Numbered from the stretch's first letter, positions 46,117-56,517 are shown. The stretch is DNA of 64,000 nucleotides from Podospora bellae-mahoneyi (GCF_035222275.1 NC_085885.1:2170001-2234000), one strand, 5' to 3'. Notes: generated by a model not told the origin, from the sequence alone. A program made the numbers and translations.

Positions 46117-47898
46117 ATGTCCAAACGACACCTGTTTTCATCACTCGAGGGGCTTGTTCCCAAGGCCCTTCGAGGCATTGTTGCCAGCAACCCAAGACTC
46201 AACCTCGACGAGACCAACCGCGTAGTCTTCGACCCTGAATCCCCCAAGTCGATCGTCAGTATCATCAGCGGTGGCGGCTCCGGTCACGAGCCAGCATGGT
46301 CTGGCTATGTTGGCACCAACATGCTGGCCGCCGCCGTAGGCGGTGATGTCTTCGCCTCTCCAAGCACTAAACAGATCCTGGCTGCTGTCGAGGCCGTACC
46401 ATCAGACAAGGGGACACTCCTGGTGATCACCAACTACACCGGGGACTGCCTTCACTTCGGCCTGGCAGCGGAGAAGACAAAGGCAAAGGGGAACCCGTGT
46501 CGTATGCTCATCTGCGGCGACGATGTCTCGATTGGAAAGCAGGGCTCACTAGTTGGTCGTCGAGGACTGGCTGCTCAAATAGGAGTGCTCAAGGTTCTCG
46601 GTGCTGCAGCTGCAGAGGGTCTCTCGCTGGGCGAGCTATTCGATCTCGGCACTGCCGTCAACGACCAAATAGTCAGCATTGCCGCCACATTGGACCACTG
46701 CCATGTCCCCGGTCGAACAGAGCACGGTGCCCTTGACCCCGATGTGGTAGAGATTGGTACAGGACCACACAACGAACCCGGCTACAAGAAGCTCTCACCG
46801 GCTCCTTCAGCGGAGGGATTGGTGAAGGAGATGCTCAGATACTGCCTGGACGAGACCGATCCTGTGAGAGGATACGTCAAGTTCAACCCCGGAGACGAGA
46901 CGGTGCTGTTGGTCAGCAACTTCGGCGGCATGTCAAACCTAGAGATGGGAGGTCTTGTCGATGAGCTCCTTCAACAGCTCCTGGCCGACTGGAACATCGA
47001 GCCCGTGCGTGTGTACGCTGGCTCCATCGAGACATCGCTCAACGCGCCCGCCTTCTCCGTTTCAGTCATCAACCTTTCAGGGGTAGCAGCGACCAGCCCC
47101 TATTCGCTCGACCAGATCAAAGGATTCTTCGACCTCAAGACCGATACAGCATGGGAAGCTGTTGCTGGATCTCAGATATACCGTCGTCCAAGAGCCGATC
47201 AGCTTGTTCAACCGCCAGTCGAAGAGCGTAAGGTCATTGATGAAGCGAGAGATATCAAGATTGACCCCGTGCTCCTGGAGAGAATGCTCCGCCGGGCCTG
47301 CAATGACCTCATCAAATCCGAACCAGACCTCACACGGTGGGACACCATCATGGGAGATGGCGACTGTGGTTTGACACTCGAAACTGGTGCCAAGGCGTTG
47401 TTGGAGGCCATTGATGGGCCACACAAGATTGCTGCCAAGGGATCGGTAATCGAAGTTCTCACTGAGCTCGAGGAGATTCTTGAGGGCAAGATGGGAGGAA
47501 CACTCGGTGGTATCCTGGGCATTTTCTTCGTGTCAATGAGAACCGCGCTGCAGGAGAACCTTGAATTAGCCAAGACAGAAGGTTTGGTATCGTTATGGTC
47601 AAAGGCCCTTTCACATGCCATCCATCATCTCGAGCAGTACACACCAGCCAAGATTGGCGACCGAACTGTCATGGACACATTGATTCCGTTTGTCGAAGCT
47701 ATGGCGGCGACCAAGAGTTTGAAGGAGGGTGTCGCTGCTGCGGTAGCGGGATCAGAGAACACCAAGAAGTTAAAGGCGAGATTGGGGAGAGCGACGTATG
47801 TTGGTACTGGGACAGACGGCAAGGAGCTGCCTCCAGATCCGGGTGCTTGGGGCGCGATGGTGGTGATTCAGGGACTGCTTGCTGCAATTTCAGAATAG
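46117..47898 (+). CDS. Dihydroxyacetone/erythrulose-type kinase (DhaK-DhaL, ATP-dependent)
   Basis: One exon, 593 residues, the usual length for a single-chain DAK. The DhaK domain (about 1-340) contains SGGGSGHEPAWSGYVG and IGTGPHNEPG, the loop that probably carries the substrate-binding histidine. The DhaL domain (about 385-590) contains the Mg-ATP motif WDTIMGDGDCGLTLETGA and a GGTLGGI segment. DAK enzymes phosphorylate dihydroxyacetone; close relatives LerK, DerK and Yarrowia EYK1 act on erythrulose. Linkage to two tetrulose-phosphate-type isomerases favours an erythrulose kinase. The start MSKRHLFS is typical of fungal DAKs. Confidence 0.95.
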   Translation: MSKRHLFSSLEGLVPKALRGIVASNPRLNLDETNRVVFDPESPKSIVSIISGGGSGHEPAWSGYVGTNMLAAAVGGDVFASPSTKQILAAVEAVPSDKGTLLVITNYTGDCLHFGLAAEKTKAKGNPCRMLICGDDVSIGKQGSLVGRRGLAAQIGVLKVLGAAAAEGLSLGELFDLGTAVNDQIVSIAATLDHCHVPGRTEHGALDPDVVEIGTGPHNEPGYKKLSPAPSAEGLVKEMLRYCLDETDPVRGYVKFNPGDETVLLVSNFGGMSNLEMGGLVDELLQQLLADWNIEPVRVYAGSIETSLNAPAFSVSVINLSGVAATSPYSLDQIKGFFDLKTDTAWEAVAGSQIYRRPRADQLVQPPVEERKVIDEARDIKIDPVLLERMLRRACNDLIKSEPDLTRWDTIMGDGDCGLTLETGAKALLEAIDGPHKIAAKGSVIEVLTELEEILEGKMGGTLGGILGIFFVSMRTALQENLELAKTEGLVSLWSKALSHAIHHLEQYTPAKIGDRTVMDTLIPFVEAMAATKSLKEGVAAAVAGSENTKKLKARLGRATYVGTGTDGKELPPDPGAWGAMVVIQGLLAAISE

Positions 47899-48319
47899 GA
47901 AGCGATTGGGGATGAATGGTTTGAATTTTCTCGTGGTTGGATTGATCAGATTTGGAGATCAGTAATTCGGAATAAATTTGGTTGTACTTTACTGTGAATT
48001 CATGGATTGTGTGTGGCTTGTATGTCCTGATACTTGGGCGCTCCTTCCTACTTCCTCCTCCAGGCACCCACACTTAACAAAGGGCTCTCTTCATTTGATC
48101 ACCGAATCAACTGGAATCCGCGATGATGCCAACGTCTTGATTACGTTTCCAGGATCCATGGGATCCAAATGAACTCCTGTGAGCTATTGAGCTTTTCAAA
48201 ACCATACCTCGCATATAAACCGTCAAATAGCGGGGTGGTAGTTAAAGGAGAAAGGATATCAATGCAGAAATACACATGATAATCGAATTCAACTATTCTA
48301 GGCAGGTCTAAAAGAATCC
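47899..48319. other. Intergenic, convergent 3' ends
   Basis: Holds the 3' UTRs of the kinase (plus) and aldolase (minus) genes. No gene. Confidence 0.6.
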
Positions 48320-49189
48320 TCAAGCCTTCCCAGCACTCCCCAACCAATGCATATACCTCTCAATCGCCACCTGCATCGCCTCCGTCCCCTTCTCAATCAC
48401 ACTCGTCAACGGCTTCCCCCTCATCTTCTCCTGCGTCCACGCATAGTGATTATTCATCCCCTTGTTGATATTGACCTTCGTCACCCCCCCCGCCATGCAC
48501 TTTCTAAAAATCTCCTCATCGAACGGATCAGCCCCATGCAGCACCAACCTGACCCTATCCCCGACCTTCTTGTTGATAGCATCAAGCCGGTCATACTCCA
48601 GCTGGATCCCCCTCGGTCCATACTCCCCATGCACATTCCCAAACGCTGGCGCCAACATGTCAATCCCGGTGGCAACAAACTCCTCCGCTTCCTCGGGGGT
48701 AGTCAGCAGCCCCTCGAGGTCAGCAGTCTCAGCTACGCCGTCCTCGCCACCTTCGATACGCCCTGGCTCTGCCTCTGCGGCGATACCGCGCTCATGGCAG
48801 TATTGAACCAGTTCGGCGGTGAGCTTGAGATTCTCCTCCTTTTCGTAGTGCGACATGTCGCACATGATGCTGTCAAAGGCGTCCGGAATGTTGGCTGCCC
48901 TACGGACCAGCTCGGGTGTCTGGCAGTGGTCCAGGTGGAGGGAGACTGGGACCGAAGCCGAGTGAGCTGCCTCAGCGGCGGCTTTGACGAGAGCGTCACC
49001 AGCATATTGAATCGCCCACGGGAAGAGCAAGACCATAGCTGGGGAGCGGGCGGCTTCGGCAGCTCTGACAGTGGCGATGATGGATTCGATGTTGTAGCAG
49101 CACATGGCTGGGACGGCGTACCCCCCAGCGAGGGCCTTGTTGAGAATGCTCATGGAGCGGTTTTCTGAAAGGGGGGGTCTAGGAGCCAT
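48320..49189 (-). CDS. Class II (zinc) ketose-bisphosphate aldolase
   Basis: One exon, 289 residues. Zn-site and catalytic motifs of class II fructose/tagatose-bisphosphate aldolases are present: SLHLDHCQ with the catalytic Asp and first His ligand, FGNVHGEYG and VLHGADPF with the two other His ligands, and KVNINKGMN near the phosphate site. The family cleaves a ketose phosphate into DHAP and an aldehyde. The N-terminus NKALAGGYAVPAMCCYNIE is typical of the tagatose/GatY-like side. It is also similar to the C-terminal aldolase part of the large plant/fungal protein that joins threonate dehydrogenase, a DUF1537 kinase and an aldolase. It faces the dehydrogenase gene across an 814-nt promoter. 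The start is ATG 49189; upstream codons lack homology. Confidence 0.92.
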   Translation of the reverse strand: MAPRPPLSENRSMSILNKALAGGYAVPAMCCYNIESIIATVRAAEAARSPAMVLLFPWAIQYAGDALVKAAAEAAHSASVPVSLHLDHCQTPELVRRAANIPDAFDSIMCDMSHYEKEENLKLTAELVQYCHERGIAAEAEPGRIEGGEDGVAETADLEGLLTTPEEAEEFVATGIDMLAPAFGNVHGEYGPRGIQLEYDRLDAINKKVGDRVRLVLHGADPFDEEIFRKCMAGGVTKVNINKGMNNHYAWTQEKMRGKPLTSVIEKGTEAMQVAIERYMHWLGSAGKA

Positions 49190-50003
49190 GGTGGGTGGTG
49201 GTGGGTTGACTGAGCTGTCAACGAATAGTGATAGTGGTGATGGTGTTGAGTGAGTGACACCAGTAATGTCTTGCCAAGACTGAGTGTGAGATGCTGTAAG
49301 TTCTCGACTTAATACCCCCCTCTGGAAAGGCACTGGCTGAAAGCAGACTCACTCCTTTGCTCATCAATTCATCCTACGGGATATCATCGGCACCTCTTTC
49401 TCTGTCGCCCAGATAACCCGAGAGATTTGCCGCCCCCTCGGGTTCCTCAATACAGGAAGGTCGATGATTGACCTGCCAAGGCCGGCTGACGGGACGCGCG
49501 GTGATGCGCCGGTGCATGTAAGAATATTAGCCAAAATGCGGCAGTCTGCCTGCGGGGACAGGGAGTCACGTCATAATTAGTTCTGGAGGATTGAGGGGGT
49601 GAAATTGATGTTCAGAGTTGAGATGCAAAAGTTTACAAAGCGGGGAAGCTCGTTGGGACTGTGGGCTAAGAAGCGTGGGTCAGTGACCAACTCCCGCGGG
49701 GGACTTTGCGTGGGACTTGGACTTCATCCGGACGGGTCTCGGCATAGCCCAGCGTGAGATGATATCCCAAGGGGCGACAAAATGATCCAAAAAAAACATG
49801 TGTTTACGGGCAGGCCGGTTGGATTGCATGGCCGAGTGTCGGAGTTTCTGCTGTCGTGGTTTGCACTCAGCATCTTGACCACCCCCCTACTCATTGTTTC
49901 TCACTGATATTGCATGCAAAGTCTTGGCCGAGTTAGCAGTCACCAACACCAGTTAACCCCCCGAGTCCCTCAATTGCTGCACTTTGAACCAAACATCACC
50001 ACC
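49190..50003. promoter_or_regulatory. Divergent promoter, aldolase / threonate-dehydrogenase-like gene
   Basis: 814 nt between divergent start codons. Three GCGGGG boxes matching the CreA consensus SYGGRG lie at 49552-49557, 49640-49645 and 49696-49701. Carbon-catabolite repression is therefore plausible. No coding region was seen. Confidence 0.5.
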
Positions 50004-51320
50004 ATGGCCGACCAGAAACCACCTGTTGCCTTCATCGGGCTCGGAGCCATGGGCTTCGGCATGGCCACCCACCTCATCAAGCAAGGCTACCCAGTTACCG
50101 GATTTGATGTCTGGGCCCCAACTCTCGAACGGTTCGAGGAAGCAGGCGGCTCAACCGCCACAACACCAGCAGAAGCCGTCCTCAACAAGGAGCATGTCGT
50201 CGTAATGGTGGCCACCGCCCAGCAAGCCCAGTCTGTTCTGCTGGATGGTCCCAATGCTGCCGTCCCGAAGCTTCCCCAAGGAGCCGTGGTCCTTCTCTGC
50301 TCCACCGTCCCCTGTGACTACGTCCAGGCTCTCCAAGTCCAGCTCAACAGCATCGGCCGCAGTGACATCTTGCTGATCGACAGCCCAGTCTCCGGCGGAG
50401 CCGCCAGAGCAGCAGATGGCACTCTTTCCATCATGGCAGGCATGTCTGCTGCTGCGTTGGAGAAAGGACGCCCGTTGCTCGCTGAGCTGGCAGATCCAGC
50501 AAAACTGTACATTGTCGAGGGTGGCATCGGTGCTGGCAGCAACATGAAGATGGTGCACCAAGTTCTCGCGGCAAACCAAATCCTGGGAGCAAGTGAGGTG
50601 ATGGGTTTCGCTGAGAGACTAGGCCTAGATCTGGCCAAGGCTCAAAAAGCAGTGCTGGAGTCTGATGCTTGGAATTTCATGTTCGAGCACCGAACACCCA
50701 GAATATTCACCGAGTTCCAGCCTGTTGCCAGTGCGGTTCAGATTATCGTCAAGGATACCAGCATCATCACCTCAGAAGGGCGAAGAAGTTCTTTTGCCAC
50801 GCCGATGACAAGCGCAGCGGAGCAGATCTACTTCACTGCTGTTGGGAGAGGGTGGGCGATGGACGACGATAGCAGTCTCGTGAGACTCTATACCGAAGGA
50901 AACGGAAAGGTTGGGCCAGTTTATGGCACTGCTGAGTCAGAGGAGGATAAGACGGCTTTGGTGTTGGCTTTGATGAGAGGTATCCTGCTTTGTGCTGCTG
51001 CAGAGTCTCTTGCTTTTGCGCACACTGTGAGTCTGGATTTGGATCAGGTATTGGATCTTTGTGTCAACGCTGCTGGTGGTAGCAAAGTGCTGGAGAAGCT
51101 TGGGCCTGCCATTATCAAGGAGCTCGGGGGTGCCGGCGATGCTTCAAGTGGCGAGTTGAGCCTTGAGGATGTCTTTAGCGGACTGAGTGCGGCGGTCGAG
51201 GAGGCACAGAGGATAAAGACTCCGTTGTATCTTGGGACCCAGGCGTTGAGTATTCTCCAGCGTGTGACACAATCCAAAGGGACAGGCTCTGCTGGTGTTG
51301 TCGTCAAGGCGTGGGTTTGA
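50004..51320 (+). CDS. L-threonate dehydrogenase-like beta-hydroxyacid dehydrogenase (LtnD type)
   Basis: One exon, 438 residues from ATG 50004. The NAD(P)-binding motif FIGLGAMGFGMATHL opens a Rossmann domain. The family signature is IDSPVSGGAARAADGTLSIM, and the catalytic-lysine region is GSNMKMVHQVLAANQ. A second helical domain follows and is longer than in the usual 3-hydroxyisobutyrate dehydrogenase (about 300 residues). This pattern matches the LtnD-like proteins of fungi that oxidise C4 sugar acids, which in some organisms are fused to a DUF1537 kinase and class II aldolase. Here the gene stands alone, with the aldolase divergent to it. The substrate is inferred. An upstream in-frame ATG at 49914 would add 30 poorly conserved residues. 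Confidence 0.9.
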   Translation: MADQKPPVAFIGLGAMGFGMATHLIKQGYPVTGFDVWAPTLERFEEAGGSTATTPAEAVLNKEHVVVMVATAQQAQSVLLDGPNAAVPKLPQGAVVLLCSTVPCDYVQALQVQLNSIGRSDILLIDSPVSGGAARAADGTLSIMAGMSAAALEKGRPLLAELADPAKLYIVEGGIGAGSNMKMVHQVLAANQILGASEVMGFAERLGLDLAKAQKAVLESDAWNFMFEHRTPRIFTEFQPVASAVQIIVKDTSIITSEGRRSSFATPMTSAAEQIYFTAVGRGWAMDDDSSLVRLYTEGNGKVGPVYGTAESEEDKTALVLALMRGILLCAAAESLAFAHTVSLDLDQVLDLCVNAAGGSKVLEKLGPAIIKELGGAGDASSGELSLEDVFSGLSAAVEEAQRIKTPLYLGTQALSILQRVTQSKGTGSAGVVVKAWV

Positions 51321-51610
51321 GATATTGGTAGAGGTAGATAGGTATCTTTTAATGTTTGTCCTTGTTTTTGGGTATGCGTCTAGGGTGTCGTTTGCAGATA
51401 GAGATTAAAATGTCATCGAATATGCTGGATACTATTCCGCCAGAAGGCTGCTCACCCCACCAACAAAACAAACCCGCCTGCCCCACTTTGTACCGCTCAA
51501 TTCCAATCCCTGCTCCTAGTCGCGTCTTCTCATCGCAACACGCGTCTCATGATCGAATATCACCCAGAGCATCATCAACCCCAGTCGAACAACCTCACCA
51601 ACTACCCAAA
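51321..51610. other. Short intergenic region before dim-5
   Basis: C/A-rich leader sequence for the downstream gene. Nothing else was seen. Confidence 0.55.
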
Positions 51611-52701
51611 ATGGAGGAGGCAATGAAACGGCACTTTTTCCACCACGGAAAACCAGACGTAAGCTCACGTTATCCCCTCAATCTCTCACATCATGTCCCT
51701 CTTATTGACCACTCCGCCAGACCGACCCCTCAGAAGCCGAAAAATGCCACTGGTGCCAGATTCGTAGTTTCAAAACCCACAAAAAACTTCCCATCACCAT
51801 CGTCAACGAAGCCAAAGGAGACGAACGCAAGGAAGTCCTAAATCCAGACTTCAAATTCATCGACCACTCAATCCCAAGCGACGACGTCCCCATCGCCGGG
51901 GCCTCCTTCCGCACCGGCTGCAATTGCGCAGACGATGAGCAGTGCATGTACTCAACATGCGAATGCCTCGACGAAATGGCCCCCGACTCCGACGAGTACA
52001 TGTCCGACGCCCCCCCAGCTCGTGGCCGCAGGATGCGAAAGTTCCAGTACTACCACTCCGGCACCAAAGCCGGTTTGCTCAAGTCTAGAATCCTCGACAG
52101 CCGTGAGCCAATCTACGAGTGTCACGATGGCTGCAGTTGCAGTAAAAACTGTCCGAACCGGGTGGTGGAACGAGGCAGGACGGTGCCGTTGCAGATCTTC
52201 CGGACAAAGAATAGAGGGTGGGGGGTCAAGTGTCCGGTGGATATCAAGAAGGGGCAGTTTGTGGATAAGTACTTGGGGGAGATCATCACCAGCGAGGAGG
52301 CCAACCGCCGGCGAGCTGAGTCGACCGTCTCGGATAAGAAGGACGTTTATTTGTTTGCTTTGGACAAATTTTCTGACCCGGATTCACCTGACCCGTTGTT
52401 GAGGGCGCCGCCGTTCGAGGTGGATGGGGAGTTGATGAGTGGGCCGACGAGGTTTATCAACCACAGTTGCGACCCAAATATGCGGATTTTTGCTAGGGTG
52501 GGAGATGCGGTGGATAAGCATGTTCACGATTTGGCGCTGTTTGCCATCAGAGATATACCGGCGGGAGAGGAGTTGACGTTTGACTATGTGGATGGCGGGT
52601 TGGCGGAGGAGGACGCCGGGGGATTGGTACCGGATGACAAGAAGAAGGATATGACGAAGTGTTTGTGTGGGACGAAGAAGTGTAGGGGGTTCTTATGGTG
52701 A
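51611..52701 (+). CDS. dim-5: Histone H3 lysine-9 methyltransferase DIM-5 (KMT1)
   Basis: Exons 51611-51658 and 51721-52701 (62-nt intron, donor GTAAGC, branch TTGACC, acceptor CCGCCAG) give 342 residues. A nearer CAG at 51733 breaks the frame, so the 51720 acceptor was chosen. The N-terminus MEEAMKRHFFHHGKPD and CHWCQIRSFKTHKKLP follow Neurospora DIM-5. The pre-SET zinc cluster is Cys-rich (GCNCADDEQCMYSTC, CHDGCSCSKNC). The SET core holds NRGWGVKCP, RFINHSCDPNM and EELTFDY, and the post-SET Cys motif is KCLCGTKKCRGFLW. It trimethylates H3K9, which directs DNA methylation and heterochromatin in Neurospora. All catalytic motifs look intact. Confidence 0.97.
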
Positions 52702-53965
52702 GTGGATGAACAGGAGAAACAAACGAACAAAACTGCTGGCTTGACAGGGCAATGATGCCGAAGCCTTCATGTCATGATACGGAGTGGTGTACCTAATGAC
52801 CAGCGTGCTGCTGGGGCTGCATGTCGCTGCTTGCTTGAGAATGCGGGGTGCTCCCCTGAAAAGATCGATCTCGTGGGGCCGCCGTCTCGTCCGTCATGGA
52901 TCATGGATGGTAGTGACACAAATCAGATTCCATCAAAGTTTGGATGTCCTGATTACGTATCAATCGTGCTCTGGACCGCATGGCAAGATTGGTAGCCTTG
53001 AGGCAAATAGTGAACTGATAAGAGCATTGTAGAACCTATCACAATCTGTTGTCCTCGTCACCCTTAAAACCTGGTTGATGTGATGCTCTGAGCAATGCTT
53101 GTGGAATTGGTTGTCCAATCAGGACCTAGCTTCCGATGAACAGCGATTTGCTGTTGATGTTCCGGATCCGTGCGCGTGCAGCTGTTCCAACGTCGTCATG
53201 GCCTCGTGTCGACGGAAACACTGTTTTGGACACGAATGCAAGACATGAGTCTGTCTGGGGCATTGCTGCTTTCCGTATTCTGAAAGCGTTGGAGTCTTGT
53301 TGTTGTGAGGTCTGAAATGGTGGAATATTCCGTGTCTTGTCATCGGCTGACAGGGAAAGGCGGTGCTCCGAGTCTGGGCTCGCCGCTAAGGTTCTAGCTC
53401 CGCAAAGCTAGGTCCACTGCGTGCAACCGAGTGGACCGTGCATCAGGCCGGAGATCGCTGATCTCAGTGGGGGCTTCCAGTTGGCTGGCAGTGACTGACT
53501 GGTGTGAGCTCACCACGATAACACACACACACACACACACACACATCTGGGACCTTTCTTGACCGCATTAGGTCTTCATGCTCCCCATACTGTTGCTGTA
53601 CATCGACTGGCTGCCCAGGACCTTGGCTCATACTCCATGAGGAGGCTGGCAGTTGAGCATCTGTGATCCTACTTCTCTCCACCTCCCACCTCGGGGTCTA
53701 CCTAGCCTTTCTCTTTTGCCTCAGCGATACCACGAGCCAATGTCGGCAGCCCATCGCATCGCAACAGCACACACTCATTCCTTCAGCCTTCTCTCTGCTT
53801 ATTTTCTTAGCAAAGAGCTGACACTTCGTTTCGGACGCCCACTCTCGCTTTTCCCTCCTCGTCGTCATGAACTAGATATTCAAGCGGCTGGATCGAGCGG
53901 CCCACGAGTTGCGAAATCGAGTGCAGCGGAAACCCCCGCGCCGCCAGCAGCAGCAATCAGATACA
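52702..53965. other. Intergenic, with 5' leader of the UBTD gene
   Basis: No gene is supported. It contains a CA microsatellite at 53521-53545. From about 53660 it is probably the promoter and 5' UTR of the next gene. Confidence 0.55.
53521..53545. repeat. AC/CA dinucleotide microsatellite
   Basis: About twelve AC units in a row in spacer DNA. Confidence 0.95.
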
Positions 53966-55149
53966 ATGGTATGTGTTGGAAGAAGTTTGTGCTACTGACT
54001 CGCCCGTTTAATTCCCTTGTCTCATCAATTGTCCGAGCCGTGTTTGTTCTCTTCATTGCAACTGCAACTGCCAGACGGCCACCTGCTTGCTTTCACATGC
54101 CTGCTGATGTTGACCATACAACTAATGCGCAATAGGGTTGCTGTCTTTCCCGAGAGGGCGAATCAGGCTCGCCCTACACAACTGGCGGCGGCGCTTCTAG
54201 TTCCGCGCGAGCAATCAATGAACAGCCCCAAACAACCCGAGCTCACGTCCACGGTGGACATGATGGGCACGCCTCTGGATCGCGCCGGCGGCATAGACAT
54301 AGTCAGCAGCCTCTCGACCAACATATCAACAAGCCTTTACGACTGCACGAGTGGACCAGCTACAATCGGACGTGGACCTCCAGGGAGCTGCGACAGGAGA
54401 GGATAGAGTTCTTCGATACTCGGGTGACTGGGCGACAGGAAATCTGGCAAACACTACACGCCGTGCTGGAGGTTTTGTGGGCATCCGCAGAGGCTGTGCG
54501 CAATGGGCAGGTTGGCAGGAGAAGTGAAGATGATGGGCCTAGCGAAGAGGACCCGGCGATAGCACTGGCGACAGCCCAGAGCATTCTCGATGCTGCCGAT
54601 ATCACACTGCCGACAGGAGACTTGTACAATGGGGCCTACGACACGTTTGGAAACTACTACCAACTACCACATCACATCGTGGCGGATCCAACGAATTTGG
54701 AATGGCGGCCAGGCTGGGAACATGAGGATTTGGATGACACCAAGGCAGACTTGACTGCCGGGGAGGAGACCACCGAGGAACGGGACGACCTCGAAGACGA
54801 GGCCGAGAGGAGGCGTGAGGAAAAGGGCAAGGGGGTGGTTGATGTTAAGGATCTCATCGCCATCAGAGCCAGGCTGAGTGATGGATCGAAAGATGTCAAC
54901 GTCTCAGTTGGCAAGGGAGACTCTGTAAGAAGTCTGGCTAGACAGATCGCAGAGGATGCAAATGTGAGCCAACATCTTTTACCCCGGATTTAACCCACCA
55001 GACTCCCGCATACTAACAACAAACAGCTACCTCCCAGCAAGAAGATTCGCATCGCCTACATGGGCAAGGTTCTGAAGGAGAGTACGCCTCTGCTCGAGCA
55101 GGGCTACAAGCAGGGTCATGTTGTCAATGCTTTAGTGTTCAACCGGTAG
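53966..55149 (+). CDS. Ubiquitin domain-containing protein of UBTD1/UBTD2 (DC-UbP) type
   Basis: Exons 53966-53968, 54136-54963 and 55027-55149 give 317 residues. The first coding exon is only the ATG, joined over a 167-nt intron (GTATGT...CAATAG) to GGT TGC TGC-type codons, so the protein starts MGCCLSREGES, a fitting N-myristoylation/palmitoylation site as in UBTD proteins. The UBTD N-domain is visible as RQERIEFFDTRVTGRQEIW, ATAQSILDAADITLPTGDL and GNYYQLPHHI. An acidic linker follows. The C-terminal ubiquitin-like fold runs from VVDVKDLIAIRARL to IAYMGKVLKESTPLL. In animals UBTD proteins interact with UBE2D-type E2 enzymes; the fungal role is little known. Confidence 0.92.
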
Positions 55150-56040
55150 GACCGCTGTTCACCGGCGGACGACCAGACACCCCATCATTTGTTTTCCTCA
55201 GGCTCAGAGGTCACCTTACCTGTTCCGTTTACCGCTAATAGTCGGTATACTGAACCACTGCCGATCTCTGATTCGTCGCTCCGTCCAAACTGGAATAATC
55301 GGAGACGCACACGCACATCTTCGGCCATTCGTGCTTTGCGTGGCCGGCTCCAGCGGTTCCAGGAGCGCCGCCAGGAACGTCTTGTCCGTTTGACCGAGGA
55401 TATTCTGGATGACAGCCGGGCACCTCTGCTGTATACTGACGCGTCTGCATCTGGTAGAGTCGAGGTGTGGAATCCGTATGCTGGGCTGCTTCCTTATCAC
55501 GTTGTGCTCTGCCCGACGTGATGTTGATGGGGAAACAAACCATTGGCGCCGACATTTCAGCTTGTTTTCAAGTCGCTGTAACATTAACGCTCCCATTTTC
55601 ACCCTAATTTCGACGACCACACGCAAACCGACACTCGATCACAGAACGTTTCAGCCCGCACCCAACGCACCATTACAGCACCATTGACCACCACACCACT
55701 GGCCGTCTTGTCACTAATATTATACCCCCCGAAGTTGAAGAGTAGCAGCATGAAACAGGGTGGAAAGCGCATCAAAGTTTAAGTGTTTTTTTCCTTTTTT
55801 TTTTTCCCAGGAAAGGGCAGGTAGGAAGTGGGTAGTGGGGGAGGTAGCAAAGCGCAGGTTCTCTTAATTATTTCCATACCAGGAGCCTCGTTTTTCTTTC
55901 ATTCTTCTCTTGTTGACTGAGTGTATGAAGGTGGGAAAGTTTGGCTTCATGTTTTCATGGGACTACCTACTCAACCCAGTCACTGTTTGTTTGATTCATT
56001 CTCGAAACGGCGTTTCGCATGGGGCGGGTAGGGTGCATCA

Positions 56041-56068
56041 GGGTTCGGGTCGGGTCGGGTCGGGGGGG
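56041..56068. repeat. GGGTC pentanucleotide repeat
   Basis: Four to five GGGTC/GGTTC units ending in a G run, in spacer DNA. Confidence 0.85.
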
Positions 56069-56415
56069 ATGGAAAGATAGTTTTATTTATCTAGCGGAAT
56101 ACCCAAGTATGAATTTTTTTTTTTTTTTTTTGTAATTTTCTTTCCTCAAATGGCTCCCTACCTTGCCCTACAGGGGTATTTTATCGTGATGATAAGCCAA
56201 AGTGAAATGGAATGATAACAAAGTGAAAAGGTTTGATAGAGTCACAAGATGATCTCACATCTTCATATCACCACATCAGAAAACCCAAGATAAAACCACA
56301 ACCTCTCTATTTTCCCCAACCCCTATCCCGTCCGACTGACTGACTGATTGTTAACCCCTTACCTAGACAAACAAACCCAACAAAGTACCTTTTTGCATAG
56401 CGCTTCAACAAGCTG

Positions 56416-56446
56416 AACAAACAAACAAACAAACAAACAAGCAAAC
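56416..56446. repeat. AAAC tetranucleotide repeat
   Basis: About six AAAC units with one AAGC variant, close to the 3' end of the beta-COP gene. Confidence 0.9.
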
Positions 56447-56517
56447 TGTTCATTACAGCCTTTTATCACTCACTTCAAAAAATCCCCATTCCTGCTCTAA
56501 TACTATCATTTCCACCC

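Larger units (their letters stand above)
55150..56517. other. Intergenic between convergent UBTD and beta-COP genes
   Basis: Large 3' UTRs are likely. Simple sequence is frequent: T runs near 55786-55806 and 56114-56131, GGGTC units at 56041-56068 and AAAC units at 56416-56446. The frame at 55189-55521 has no domain. Confidence 0.6.

Noticed and set aside
48347-49168. 273-residue plus-strand frame opposite the aldolase
   Set aside because: Antisense shadow of the aldolase; no recognisable feature.
51734-51841. Alternative dim-5 exon 2 start at the CAG ending at 51733
   Set aside because: It shifts the frame and soon closes; the acceptor at 51720 restores the DIM-5 sequence.
55189-55521. 110-residue plus-strand frame after the UBTD gene
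   Set aside because: No true ATG start, Arg-rich composition and position directly in the expected 3' UTR.
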